This document shows positions 27,115 to 38,300 of a stretch of DNA of 64,000 nt, in pieces (position 1 is the first letter of the stretch; the number at the start of each line of letters is the position of its first letter). The stretch spans positions 81,485-145,484 of the forward strand of contig NZ_CANKWH010000012.1 in the NCBI RefSeq assembly GCF_947487305.1, given 5' to 3'. The position numbers and the translations under genes were made by a program. The notes beneath the pieces were generated by a model. That model made no database searches. It was not told the origin of the DNA and worked only from the letters and a program-made list of their open reading frames with translations. Origin of the DNA: an uncultured Paracoccus sp. (GTDB taxonomy: Bacteria > Pseudomonadota > Alphaproteobacteria > Rhodobacterales > Rhodobacteraceae).

Positions 27115-28353
27115 ATGACCTCGCTTGACCGCATCAGCTTCGACCCTCTGTCGGACGCCTTCGCACAGGATCCCTATGCCGTTTACCGTTCCCTGCGCGA
27201 GGCAGAGGGGCCGACCTGGTTCGAGGATCAGGGCCTCTGGCTTCTGTCGCGATTTGCAGATGTGTCCAAGGTGGCGACCGACCCGAACATGGTGCGTTCG
27301 CTCGACGGGCTGGAATCTGCGGAAGAGGCCGCCAGGCGGCAGCGGCAGGCGAATTGGCACGACATGCCTTATCACCAGCGTTTCGTGCAGGTCTCGCTTC
27401 TGGACAGCGACGGGGAGCCGCATCGCCGCTTGCGCCGGCTGCTCTTGGGCAAGTTCACCGCCTCGGCCGTCGCCGGGCTGGAGCCGATGGTCCGGCAGAT
27501 CGTAAACGGTCTGCTGGATGATCTGGAGGGGCGCGACGAGATCGAGTTCATCGAGGATTTCGCCGCCCATGTCCCCGGCCGGGTCATCGCCCATATCCTC
27601 GGCGCGCCGCAGGAGCATTCGGCCCAGATGCGGGCCTGGTCCGAGGATGTGGTGCAGTATTTCGACGTGGATCGCAGCGATGCGCGCAAGGCGCTGGCCG
27701 AAAAGGCCACGCGCGAGTTCCACGATTTCCTTGTCGAACTGAAGGCCGAACGGCAGAAAAACCCGCATGACGACCTGATCTCGCGCATGATCGCGGACGA
27801 GGCGACGGGGCAGTATCAGGGCGACGAGTTCATCTCGACCTGCATGCTGATCCTGATGGCAGGTCATGGCTCGACCATCGACGTCTTGGGCAGCGGGATG
27901 CATCTTCTGCTGAAGCATCCCGAGGCGATGGCGGCGCTGCGCGAACACCCCGAGGGCCTGCCGGTGGCGATCCAGGAGATCTTCCGCTATGAGCCGCCGC
28001 TGCCCTTCTTCCACCGTCACGCCACCGCCGAGATCGAGATCGGCGGGCGGGTCTGGCCCGCCGGCACCACCTTCGGCCTGCTCTACGGCGCGGCCAACCG
28101 CGATCCGGCGATGTTCGACGAACCCGACAGCTTCCGCATCGAGCGCAGCCCGAACCGGCACCTGGCCTTCGGGCAGGGGGCGCATCTCTGTCTTGGCAAC
28201 AATATCGCCCGGCTGAACATGAAGGTGATCTTCGAGACCCTGCTGGCGCGGTTCGGGACCATCTCGCTGGCGCAGGAGCAGGTGGCGTACAAGCGCGGGC
28301 TGTCGGTGCGGGGGCCGGTGGCGTTGAACCTGCGCTTGTCGCGGCAGGGATGA
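27115..28353 (+). CDS. Cytochrome P450
   Basis: 412 residues, a typical soluble bacterial class I P450. The I-helix oxygen-binding motif is MAGHGSTIDVLG, the ExxR of the K helix is in QEIFRYEPP, and the haem-binding loop is FGQGAHLCLGNNIAR with axial Cys359. It is cytoplasmic and needs electrons from a ferredoxin and ferredoxin reductase. No ferredoxin gene is adjacent; the fpr at 4471 could serve as reductase. The substrate cannot be predicted. The start MTSLDRISFDP at 27115 fits the family; the frame is open upstream to 26941 but codes a Cys/Arg-rich non-P450 stretch. It is convergent with the next gene, 7 bases away. Confidence 0.92.
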   Translation: MTSLDRISFDPLSDAFAQDPYAVYRSLREAEGPTWFEDQGLWLLSRFADVSKVATDPNMVRSLDGLESAEEAARRQRQANWHDMPYHQRFVQVSLLDSDGEPHRRLRRLLLGKFTASAVAGLEPMVRQIVNGLLDDLEGRDEIEFIEDFAAHVPGRVIAHILGAPQEHSAQMRAWSEDVVQYFDVDRSDARKALAEKATREFHDFLVELKAERQKNPHDDLISRMIADEATGQYQGDEFISTCMLILMAGHGSTIDVLGSGMHLLLKHPEAMAALREHPEGLPVAIQEIFRYEPPLPFFHRHATAEIEIGGRVWPAGTTFGLLYGAANRDPAMFDEPDSFRIERSPNRHLAFGQGAHLCLGNNIARLNMKVIFETLLARFGTISLAQEQVAYKRGLSVRGPVALNLRLSRQG

Positions 28354-28360
28354 TGCGCGC

Positions 28361-28996
28361 CTAGCGTCCGCTGCGCGCGGTCAGGCAGTCCAGCATGCCG
28401 CCGGTATAGACGGACACCCGGTTCAGGTCGTCGCCAAAGATGTCCCGCGCCAGATCGGCAAGTTGGTCGTCGCCCTTGACCCTGACACGGGTTTCGCGCC
28501 GGCTGCCGGGGTGCTGCGAGATGATCGAATGGGTCAACCGTCCGTGGTGGAACCCGATCTCGTGGCGAAGGACATCCGTATTGCGCAGCGCGCGGCTGGA
28601 TGCCTGCAAGCCGCGCCGGGTAGCCGACAAGCGATTGCGCATCAGGATCGTCATCAGTTGCTCGACATCAGCCGGGTCGATACAGCCAGAGCGGGTATCA
28701 ATCGGGGTGACATTTTCGATTTCGGCGTCTTCCCCGTCACTGGAGATGACAAGATAGCAGTAAAGGCCGAAGGCCGCGATTGTCATCGCCGGCCAGATCG
28801 AAATCGCGCCGCTCTCAACCAGCAGCCCGATCAGTGCCAGGGCCGCAAGGCCAGCAAATACGACCGGCTGCGGCGGCGTCTGGAAGGGATGCCAGTGATG
28901 TTCAAGATAGCCCTGACCGGAAATCACGCGATTGCCCGGGAAAGCCGGGCTCCGGGAACCATCCCCGGCATGGGTGAAGTCGAGCGCGTGGATCAT
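28361..28996 (-). CDS. Unrecognised membrane protein
   Basis: 211 residues. I do not recognise a family. Two hydrophobic segments lie close together (about residues 44-62, VVFAGLAALALIGLLVE, and 67-84, IWPAMTIAAFGLYCYLVI), making a hairpin with both termini probably cytoplasmic. The C-terminal part (about 100-211) is soluble, rich in Arg and His (NRLSATRRGLQASSRALR, HEIGFHHGRLTHS), with three cysteines overall. The exact start is uncertain. The nearest neighbours, the P450 and the outer-membrane gene, are not obviously related. Nothing notable except one inverted repeat lies in the 247 bases upstream of the next gene. Confidence 0.55.
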   Translation of the reverse strand: MIHALDFTHAGDGSRSPAFPGNRVISGQGYLEHHWHPFQTPPQPVVFAGLAALALIGLLVESGAISIWPAMTIAAFGLYCYLVISSDGEDAEIENVTPIDTRSGCIDPADVEQLMTILMRNRLSATRRGLQASSRALRNTDVLRHEIGFHHGRLTHSIISQHPGSRRETRVRVKGDDQLADLARDIFGDDLNRVSVYTGGMLDCLTARSGR

Positions 28997-29084
28997 TCCG
29001 GTTCATGCTTCCCGATCACAGGCCCGCCCGAAAACGCAACTGGGATGAACGCTCACCCGGGACATCGCGCAATGGTCGGGGCAG

Positions 29085-29108
29085 TTACGACTCAATCTAG
29101 AGTTGTAA
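29085..29108. repeat. Imperfect inverted repeat in intergenic region
   Basis: TTACGACTC (29085-29093), AATCTA, GAGTTGTAA (29100-29108): 9-base arms with one mismatch. It lies in the gap upstream of the minus-strand gene ending at 28361 and beyond the 3' end of the gene ending at 29244. It could be an operator for the former. Confidence 0.35.
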
Positions 29109-29243
29109 TGCACAAACTGCAATGAAAAAATGGGGCGATTCCCGGCACCATATTTTCAAGCCTAGCAAACCGTTCAGTCCAGCAGAAGCCAAAACCTGCA
29201 GTCAATGCAAGATTCTTGTCCTGCAGGCGAGAATCCCGCGCGT

Positions 29244-32200
29244 CTAGAAGCTGCCCACCACGTTCATGAACACGCCGGATTTTCGCCCATCGAGGCTGCG
29301 CAGGTCGTCCGAGACATCGCCCCATTGGTAGCCAAGCCCCAGCTTCATGTTCGGGCCGACATGGCGCCAGACGCTGGCCAGCACGCCATGCTCGGTCACT
29401 TCGGCTTCCTTGAAGCGCATGCTGCGCAGCTCTGCCATCAGGTCCCAGTTGTGCATGACGTGATAATCCGCCCTCAGGATCGCCAGGTAGGCGGTGTTCG
29501 GGACGCTGGCGCCGCCGCTTTCGCGCTCGGTCCAGACCTCGGCGCGGCGATAGCCAAGCTTGCCGCCGATGGTCCAGAGATCGTTCAGCTTGTAATTGGC
29601 GTCGATGCCGAAGATGTGGCTTTTCTGGCGCGGGCCGCCCTCATCGCCGTCGAGATTGACCTGATCTGGGCCCGGCAGGTCCTCGAGATAGGTATAGCGC
29701 ATCAGCATGTTCAGCCGGTCGTTGGCCACGGGGCGATAGGCGAGGCCCAGATTGCCCTCGATATAACGCCCGTCGCGCAGGGCCGACTCGCTTGAATCCG
29801 AGATGATCGCGTCCAGATCGCTGACCAGTCGCCACTCTTCGCTGAGCTTGTAGCGCAGGTGGCCGCTGAGGCCCCAGCTTTCCCGGTCGCGGTCGTCATC
29901 ATCGCCGTCATCCGTGCGGTATTCGCCGCGCAGCCCGGTCTTCAACGCATCTCCATCGCTGAAGGCTGCGGCCAGCGAGATGCCCTTGCGGCGGATCTCG
30001 CCGCCATCGGGATCGGCCAGCCGGCCATTGGTCAGCGTGCCATCGACCTGCCAGCCTTCGGTGGCATAGCGCAGGCCATGCGTTACCCCACGCGAATGCC
30101 GGTCGCCGAAGCGATCGATGGTCTGTTCTGTGCGGAACGTGGTATTGCTGCCCAGCTGCCGCTCGGCCCCCAGAACCCAGATGCCGCGATCCCGGCCCTC
30201 GAAATCGGTCCGGTCAAAGCGCCGCATCGGGTCCATCCGGTACGAGACCCAGGTGCTGCCGTTCTCGCCACGCCAGCGCAGCGAGGCATCGGCGCCGAAA
30301 CCCAGATTGCCGTCCGACACTTCGGCGGCGGCGCTGAGACGGTCCGACAGATCGGCCTCGGCCCCGACGCCCGCCCGATTGTTGCGGGGCAGGCCGCCTT
30401 CGTGGCTGGCCGTCGCTTGGCCGAACGCCCAGAGGCGATAGCCGCGACCGGGATCATAGGTCAGCCTTGCCCCCAGATCGGTGCGCTGGCCCTGCGCCTC
30501 GTCATCGCCATCCGGGTCCAGCCGGTCGGTATGGGCGACCTCGCCCTCAACCGTCCAGTGCGGGGCGATCCGGTGAGCGATGCCAAGCCGGCTGTCACGG
30601 CGCTTCTCGCCGCCGTCGCGGCGGAAATCCTTGTGGCCAAAGGTCAACGTGCTGGCCGGTCCAAGGGCCAGTTCGCCGAGGAAGCCCCAGTCGGTCTGGT
30701 CGCGGTCGATATCGTCATCGGCCGAGACAAAACCTTCCTGCTTGTCGTCATACCACAGCCCGATCGCCCCCTGCGCGCGACCGCCGGTCAATTCGGCCAG
30801 ATCTGCCCGGCCTTCGAGCCGCACGGCATTGGCGCTCAGCCCGCGCCGCCCGGCCGAGAGCAGGTCATCCTCCTCGTATTCCAAGCCACCATCCAGCGAT
30901 TCCGAGGTGCCGAAGCCCGGCCCCTCGCTTTGCGCCACGTCCAGCGACAGCCAGGTCGAGGCCGAACGCTGCCAGCGCAGGTCGACGCCGGCCAGCGTGT
31001 TGTCGGCGACCCCGGTGGTTTCCTTCTGCGCTGAAACCCCCAGCCGAACGGTTTCGCCGATCCAGCTTTGCGCCCGCGCGCCAAGCGCCATGCCGTCAAC
31101 ATCGCCGGTGGTCGGAACATATTCATACTGCACGACCAGATCGATCAGATCGTCGCCAAGCGGATTGTCCACGATCAGCCCGCCATCGCTGGCTGAGCCG
31201 GTCAAGGGAATGCCGAGATCGATGATGCCCTGGAAATAGTTGATGTCGTAATCGGTTCCGGACACCAGCCGCTGGCTGCGGATGATCCGGCCCGAGGTGC
31301 TGTCACGCCAACGGATCGTCACCACCTCGGTGCCGCGCAGGATGTCCTGACGCTTGAGGAAATAGACCGAGCCGCCGGTGCCGCGCAGCACGTCGCGCTG
31401 CATCAGCCGGTCGGGCTGCGAGGCATAGGCCGACACGACATGGCGCGGCTCGCCCGCCGCCGTTTTCTCGGTGGAACGCCACAGCGCCTGCGCCCCGTAA
31501 AGCGTGCGGTCGCTGCGCACCAGCTGATGCGGATCGTCCTGGGCGTTGTGGAAATCGCCCCACATGGCATGGCTGCCATCCTTCTCGACCCGGGCATAGA
31601 TGCGGCCCGAGGTGGGGGCATCGGCATAGCTGGTCGAATCGTCGCCGAAGGTCGGATAGACGTCGTCCGGCGCGATCCGGTCCAGCACCTGCCGGGGGTT
31701 CTTCTCGTCCAGCCCGTCCAGCAGCTCGTCCAGCTCGTCCTCGCCGGTGTCGATGGCGGCGGTGACGGTATGGCCAGAGCGGGTCATGCCCTTGGCATAG
31801 CCCGCCAGCCGTCCGAGCGAATAATCCTCGCCACCGCGTTCGCGGCCATAGGTCAGATCGGCCTGACCGACCCAGAACCAGCCGGGACGGTCAAAGCGCA
31901 GCCGGCCCTCGACCGGGGTGATGCCGTTCTCGTCGGTTTCCAATGCGATGGTCGCGGGGTTCTCGGTCTCGGGCGAGACCGCACCGACCGGCAGCGGCGG
32001 CACGATGGGCTCGGCCGGGGCGAGGGCCTCGTCGATGGCCGGGGCAGGGGGCGGCGGTTCAGTCGCGGCGACCGTCGCCGCTGCGGGAATGTCGGGCGCG
32101 GGCGCGGGTGCGGCGGCAGCGGGCACCGGCTCGGACGGCGCACCAATGACGATGTTGAAGCCCGGGCCGGAGCTTTCCTGCGCCTGCGCCATGCCTGCCG

Positions 32201-32294
32201 CCGCCAGCGCCAGAAGGCTGACCGAGGCCAACACCATGCCATCGGTCCTCGCGGCCCGCTTCGGCTTCGCGTCCTGATCCATGCGCCGCATCAT
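29244..32294 (-). CDS. Large outer-membrane beta-barrel protein partnered with the giant DUF11 protein
   Basis: 1016 residues. The signal peptide (VLASVSLLALAAAGMAQAQ) is followed by a Pro/Ala-rich linker (about 40-105), then a first domain beginning LRFDRPGWFWVGQADLTYGRE. A mixed region includes GTEVVTIRWRDSTSGRIIRSQRL and the chain-entry-like YFQGIIDLGIPL. A long C-terminal part (about 400-1016) is made of alternating-polarity, aromatic-ending strands (for example TWVSYRMDPMRRF, AAFSDGDALKTGLRGEY, LMRYTYLEDLP). The protein ends in ...VFMNVVGSF, with the terminal Phe recognised by the BAM machinery. It starts 12 bases after the giant gene; ATG 32294 follows GAGGGGGG. Probable role: outer-membrane anchor, channel or exporter for the giant protein. 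This is inference. Confidence 0.72.
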   Translation of the reverse strand: MMRRMDQDAKPKRAARTDGMVLASVSLLALAAAGMAQAQESSGPGFNIVIGAPSEPVPAAAAPAPAPDIPAAATVAATEPPPPAPAIDEALAPAEPIVPPLPVGAVSPETENPATIALETDENGITPVEGRLRFDRPGWFWVGQADLTYGRERGGEDYSLGRLAGYAKGMTRSGHTVTAAIDTGEDELDELLDGLDEKNPRQVLDRIAPDDVYPTFGDDSTSYADAPTSGRIYARVEKDGSHAMWGDFHNAQDDPHQLVRSDRTLYGAQALWRSTEKTAAGEPRHVVSAYASQPDRLMQRDVLRGTGGSVYFLKRQDILRGTEVVTIRWRDSTSGRIIRSQRLVSGTDYDINYFQGIIDLGIPLTGSASDGGLIVDNPLGDDLIDLVVQYEYVPTTGDVDGMALGARAQSWIGETVRLGVSAQKETTGVADNTLAGVDLRWQRSASTWLSLDVAQSEGPGFGTSESLDGGLEYEEDDLLSAGRRGLSANAVRLEGRADLAELTGGRAQGAIGLWYDDKQEGFVSADDDIDRDQTDWGFLGELALGPASTLTFGHKDFRRDGGEKRRDSRLGIAHRIAPHWTVEGEVAHTDRLDPDGDDEAQGQRTDLGARLTYDPGRGYRLWAFGQATASHEGGLPRNNRAGVGAEADLSDRLSAAAEVSDGNLGFGADASLRWRGENGSTWVSYRMDPMRRFDRTDFEGRDRGIWVLGAERQLGSNTTFRTEQTIDRFGDRHSRGVTHGLRYATEGWQVDGTLTNGRLADPDGGEIRRKGISLAAAFSDGDALKTGLRGEYRTDDGDDDDRDRESWGLSGHLRYKLSEEWRLVSDLDAIISDSSESALRDGRYIEGNLGLAYRPVANDRLNMLMRYTYLEDLPGPDQVNLDGDEGGPRQKSHIFGIDANYKLNDLWTIGGKLGYRRAEVWTERESGGASVPNTAYLAILRADYHVMHNWDLMAELRSMRFKEAEVTEHGVLASVWRHVGPNMKLGLGYQWGDVSDDLRSLDGRKSGVFMNVVGSF

Positions 32295-32305
32295 CGCGCC
32301 CCCCC

Positions 32306-35300
32306 TCAATTTCCTGCCCTCTGGCGGGTGATCTGCGTGTCGATCCGTGGCTGGTAGCTCGCCGTGGCGGGCCAGATCGCCCGGATCGTCCGGGTCACGG
32401 CCTGCAGGCGCGCCAGGATCAGCTCGCGGCTTTCCTGCGCCTCGGTATAGTTGAGGCGGATCAGCGAGGGCCGGGTGGCGATCTGCGCCACCATGCCCCG
32501 CAGCCCGTCCACCAGTGCCGGGATCGGGTCATTGCCCGCGAAGGCCATCGCCGCCAGATCGACCGCGACGACCTGCAGCCGCGCCACGCCGAAATTCGCC
32601 TCGGTCATCTTGCCGGCAGTCAGCCGGATCACCCGCGGGTTTTCCGAGGTGACGGCGGTGTCGGTGGGCAGGCTGCTTTCATCCAGCTTCAGCACGAAGT
32701 TGCTGCCGATGTCGCGCGGCAAGTCCGGGCAGGGCAGGTGGAAGCGACCATGCTGGTCACTGGTCACGAAGACGCCGTTGACCGTGACCAGCCGCACGCC
32801 GCCGATGCCCAGTTCGCCCGGCTGCTGATAGCCGTCGCCGCTCTGGTCGTCGAAAACCCGACCGATGACGGTGCCGCAGTCAAAGACCGGCTCGGCCTCG
32901 ACGGTGACGGTCGCGGTCGCCTCGTTGCCCAGCTGGTTGCCGGTTTCGCTGTCCCGCGCGATGACGCGGTTGACGTATTCGCCCGGTGTCACGCTGCCCG
33001 GCACGAAGGCGGTCAGGCGGATCACCACGGTCTCGCCCGGCTCGATGATGACCTCGTCAACGGTCACTCGGCTGCCGGACTCGCGGGTCTCGACCGCCTC
33101 GCCGTCAACGCGACCGCTGTCCCGACGGTAGAGGAAGCCGGGCGGCAGGGTGTCGATGACATCGACGATGGCCCGCTGCTGGGTCTCGAGGTTTTCCACC
33201 GTGATCTCGAAGGGCACATCCTGACCAGCCGTTACACGCGTCAGCAGGGCGCGCTTGGTCAGTTCGAGGGTCGGTTCGACCGGTTGGGCGACGGGTTCCG
33301 CTGCCACGGCCTCGGCCGTTACCGACTCGCCCCACGGATCCTCGCCGCTGGCTTCGGCGGTCATGGTGATCTCGCCGGCCTGCATGTCGGCCTCGGTGAC
33401 GGTGTATTCCGCCCCGGTGCAGCGCAGCACCACGGTTTCGCCGGGCGCCAGATCGACCGGCACACAGACCAGCCCCGGCAGCGGCAGCGAGGTCGTCGCG
33501 ACCGTCACCCCGGTCAGGGGAACATTGCCGGTATTGGTGACGGTGAACTCGAACACCGCGATGTCGCCGGCATCGAAGATGCCATTGCCGTTCACATCGC
33601 GGCTGTCGACGATCTGGTTGTCCAGTTCCAGCCCGGTGCGGGCATAGGTCACGGTCACGGTTGCCGGGTTCGAGGCCACGCCAGCCATGGTCGAGACCAG
33701 ATAGCGGATCGGATCGGGATCGCCGGTGAAGCCGGTGGCGGGCGCGAAGGTCAACACGCCCGTCGCGGGATCGACCGTCCAGATGCCCTGACCCTCGATC
33801 ACCAGCCTGCGGCCATCGCCCGGCGCACCGACGATCCGGACCGAGCCCGGGTCAAGCGCCGCCGCTCCGGTCGTGCTGTCATTCGACAGGATCGTGATAG
33901 TGACCGGCTGGCCCGGCTGCTGCAGCAGCCGCTCGTCATTCTCGGCGGTGGGGGCGGGGACCAGCGAGGTGATCAACTGGTCCTGCCCGGTGACGGTTTC
34001 CCCATCCGGGCGGGTGCCGCTGGCCGTGGCAGTGTTGGTCACGCTGCCCGCGGCCACATCGGCCTCGCTGATGACATGGCTGCCGGTTTCGGGGATCTGC
34101 CGGGTTTCGCCCGGCGCGAGGATCGCCACAGTGCCGAAGGGGCTTCCAGCCAGCATCGGGTCTGTGACGGTGACGCCACGCAGGATGACGTTGCCGGCAT
34201 TGTGGACCGAGAAACTGTAGACCAGCGTCTCGCCCAGGCTCATCGCGCCATCGCCATTGGCATCGTCATGGCGCGCGGACTTGACCAGCACCAGTTCGGC
34301 AGCCGGGTCCAGAGGCACGACCGTCGGCGCGTCGGTCGCGGGATCAGGGCCGGACAGGTCGCGCAGATCGGTGCGGTCGGGCCGAGTGCCTGAGACCAGC
34401 GCCTGATTGCTGACCAGCCCACGGTCGATATCGGCCTGGGTCAGCGCATAGGTGCCGGTCAGCTCGACCGTTGCCCCCACTGCCAGCTCGGCGACGGTCG
34501 TGCGCGGCAGCTCCATCCCCTCTTTCGGGTCGGTCAGCGTGACATTGACCAACCGCTGCTGCCCGGTATTGGTGATGCGGAAGGTATAGGTAACAACATC
34601 GCCGGGCTGCGCCGGATCGGACAGGGCGGCGCTGGCGGTCTTGACCAGATCCAGCCCGGTTTCGGCCTCGATCCGCGTCGGGGCCTCGGCGATCACGGCA
34701 AGCGATGCATTGGCCGCAGTGATGCGGATGCGGTTCACCAGATCGCTGCCATCGTCGATCTGCTCCTGCCCGACCGCATAGCTGGCCCGCCAGGTCCAGA
34801 CCTCGCCCGGCGACAGCGTGTCATTGCCGTCGCCACGATCGACCGGGGTCGGCTGCAGCGTGGCGACAGGCACGCCATCCTGCCGCACCTGATCCTCCAG
34901 CGCGATACCGCGCAGCGTGGTCGTGCCAGTGTTCTCGAGGGTGATGGTATAGGCAATGACGCCGGCCTGTCCGATGAGCTCCTGATCGGCGACCTTCGTC
35001 ACCGTCATCGCCGGATCCGTATCCAGCGGGGTTGTCGTTCCGGCCTCGCGGGTCAAAAGCTCGCCGTTCGGGGCATAGGCTTGCGCAGAAGCCTCGTTGG
35101 TGACAGAGCCCGCGTCGATATCGTCCTGGGTCAGCGGGTATTCGACCAGCACGCTCTGTTCCTGATCGGGTTCAAGTGCGCCGGTCTGCGCCACCACCCC
35201 GCCCAGCAGCGGATCGCTGATCTCGATGCCGTTCAAGGTAACGGTGCCGATATTTTGCACCACGAGCCGATAGACGATGTCATCGCCGAGCGAGATCCGC

Positions 35301-38300
35301 CCATCGCCATTGCTGTCCTGATAGGCGGCATCCTTGGTCAGGGTGAAATCGGCCTGCTGCTCCAGCGGCACCTCGGCAAAGGCCTGCTGCTCGGTCGCGC
35401 TGCCATTGGGGCGGGTGCCGGCGGCGTCGGCGAGGTTGTCGCGCGTGCCCTCGTCGATGTCGGATTGGCGCAGCACATAGCTGCGGCTCACCAGTTCGGT
35501 CGCGCCGGGGGCCATGCGGGCGATGGTCTGGTTCAGCGACAGAAGCGGGTCGCTGACCATCACGGGGGCCAGTGTCTCGGTCCCGGTATTCGTGACCTCC
35601 AGCACATAATCGATCCGGTCTCCGACATTCATCGTGCCGCTGCTGTCGGCATCGACATAGGTGCCGGTCTTCACCAGGCGCAGCGCGCCGACCGAGCCGA
35701 GATTGGTGCTGTGGCTGGCCTGATCGCTGATCTCGCCGCGATCGGGGGGCTGTGCGGTGACGGTCGCGTCGTTCGCCAGCGTGCCGCGATCGATATCCTC
35801 CTGCGTCAGCTCATAGCTGCCGGTGATGCTGCGATCGGTGTCGCCCGGCGCAATGCTGGCAACGGGCGAGCCGGTCACAGTCACCCCGGCCAGCGCATCG
35901 GTCAGCACGACATTGGTCAGCGTGACCGTGCCGGTGTTGGTGATGGCAAAGGCATAGACCATCTGGTCGCCGGCATTGGCCCGACCATTGCCGTCCTGAT
36001 CGATGAAGGTGCCGGTCTTCACGAGATCGACCCCCTCGCGCCCGGTCAGCGGCAAGCTGGCGCTGGCGGGCGGGGCGATGACTGCAACATCATCGGGATC
36101 GCGGCCCGATGCGTTCGCGGTGTTGGTGATCTGGCCCGAGGGATCGTCCAGCTCGGCTTGTGTCAGGGTATGGCTGCGCACCAGGCTGCGGCTGTCGCCG
36201 GGTAGCAACTGGGCCAGCGTCAGCACTGGCGACGCGCCGAGCATCGGGTCGGTGATCTCGACGCCGCGCAGGGTCACGTTACCCGTATTGCGGACCGTCA
36301 GCGTATATTCAACCGCATCGCCGAGGCTGGCGACCCCGTCGCCATTCTGATCGACCAGCGTCGCACCCTTGGTCAGTTCAAGGGCTGGCGCGCCGGTCTG
36401 GGTCTGGTGACGCGCGGTCGCCGTGGCCGAGAGCGGGACCCCGTTGCCACCCGACGGGGGCGGAGGGGCGAAGGCGGTCGCGGTCGCGGTATTCGAGACC
36501 TCTCCGGCATCGATATCGGCCTGGGTGACCTGCCAGCTTCCGCTGCAGACCATGGTTTCGCCCGGCGCAAGCACCGCCAGAGGCGAGGGGCAGGCGAAAT
36601 CGGCCAGCATCGGATCCAAGACGCGCAGGTCGCGCAGTGTCTGCGCCCCGTCATTTCGGGCGGTGACGGTAAAGGCGATCACGTCGCCCAGTGCCGCGCC
36701 GGCCGCAGGTTCGGCGGTCTTGGTCAGGCTCAGCGCCGGGGCCGCGTTGGATTGCGCCGTTGCGGTGGCGGGCGGCGAGGTGATCTCGGCCAGGCCGCCG
36801 CTGCCGTCGGCGATATTGCCGGTGGCCGTTGCGGTGTTAACCAGCTGGCCGCGATCCAGATCGGCCTGCGTCACCACATGGTCCAGATCGCAGGTCACGG
36901 TCTCGCCGATGGTCAGGGCGATGCCGGTGCCGGCGCTGCAGGTGATCGTCTCGCCGAGGGTCGCGTCATCGATGCGCAGCGGGCCGAAGATGTCGGTCTG
37001 CCCAGTGTTCCGCACGGTGAAGCGATAGGTGATGCTGTCGCCCGCGCCATAGGTCAGGCTGTCGCTGACCGTGCCGCCGGTCACGAACTGCTTGGTCAGG
37101 GTCAAGGCCGGATCGGCATCCGCCGGCACCGTCACCGAGGCCGGGGGCGACTGCACCGGGCCATTCGGTCCCTGTCCGGTGGCGATGGCGTTGTTGGTGA
37201 CCGAGCCGGCCCGTGAATCGATCTCGGTCACGGTATAGGACGCCGTGCAGATCCGGGAATTGCCCGGCAGCAGGACGGAACCCGAGGGCAGGCACTCGAT
37301 GCCGCCCGGGATCCTGTTGTCGCTGACGGTGATCGGCCCGCTGATCGTCTGGTTGCCGCTGTTCGTCACCTCGTAGCTGTAGTTGACGACGATGCCCTCG
37401 CCGAAGGCGCCGCTGTGATCCGAGCTTTTCACCAGCGTCAGGGCCGGGGACTGCACCGCCAGCATGATCAGTCTGTCCGTCGCGCTTTGCCCATCCGCGC
37501 GGGCGGTCGCGGTGTTGTCGATCTCGCCGCGATCCAGATCGGCCTGGGACACCCGCGAACTGGCGGTGCAGATCATCGAAGCGCCGGGCAGCAGGTTGCC
37601 CGCCGGGCAGACCGGGGTGGTCGTCAGACTGTCCTCGACCGTGACCGGCCCGGCAAGAGTCACGTTGCCGGTATTCGTCACCTCGAACTCATAGTTGATG
37701 ATGCGCCCGAGACGGCTGTAGGTCGGGTCCTCCCCTGCGGCCAGGCGCTTGTCCAGCGACAGTCCGGGCTGGGCGGGCAGGGTCACGACAGTCGGCGTGT
37801 CGTTACCGGTGCCGCTGCCCGAGGTGTCCTCGACCGGGTCGCCATTCGCCGTCTGACCTCGGGCCAGAGCGGTGTTGGTCACGCGGCCGCGATCGATGTC
37901 TTCCTGCGTCAGCGCATAGCTGGCGCGCAGCGTCGCCGTCGTGCCGGGCGCAAGTTGAGCGACCGTGCCGACCAGCTGGGGACTCAGCGACGCATCGGTC
38001 ACGTCGACCTGGCGCAGCGCCACATTGCCGGTATTGCTGACGGTGAAGACATAGTTGATCCGCTCGCCCGCATCCGCGCGGCCATTGCCGTTGGCATCGT
38101 CATGGCTGCCGGTCTTGACCAGCGCCAGACCCGGCTCTTGCTGGATCGTCACCTGCGCCGCATCCGACTGGGGGCTGGTCTCGGCGGTGTCGAAGCTGGC
38201 GGTATTGAGGATCGGGCTGCCCGCGTCGATCATCTCCTGGGTGATGTCATAGGGCAGGGTCCAGACCCAGATCTCGCCAAGCTCGATCAGGCCATTTCCA

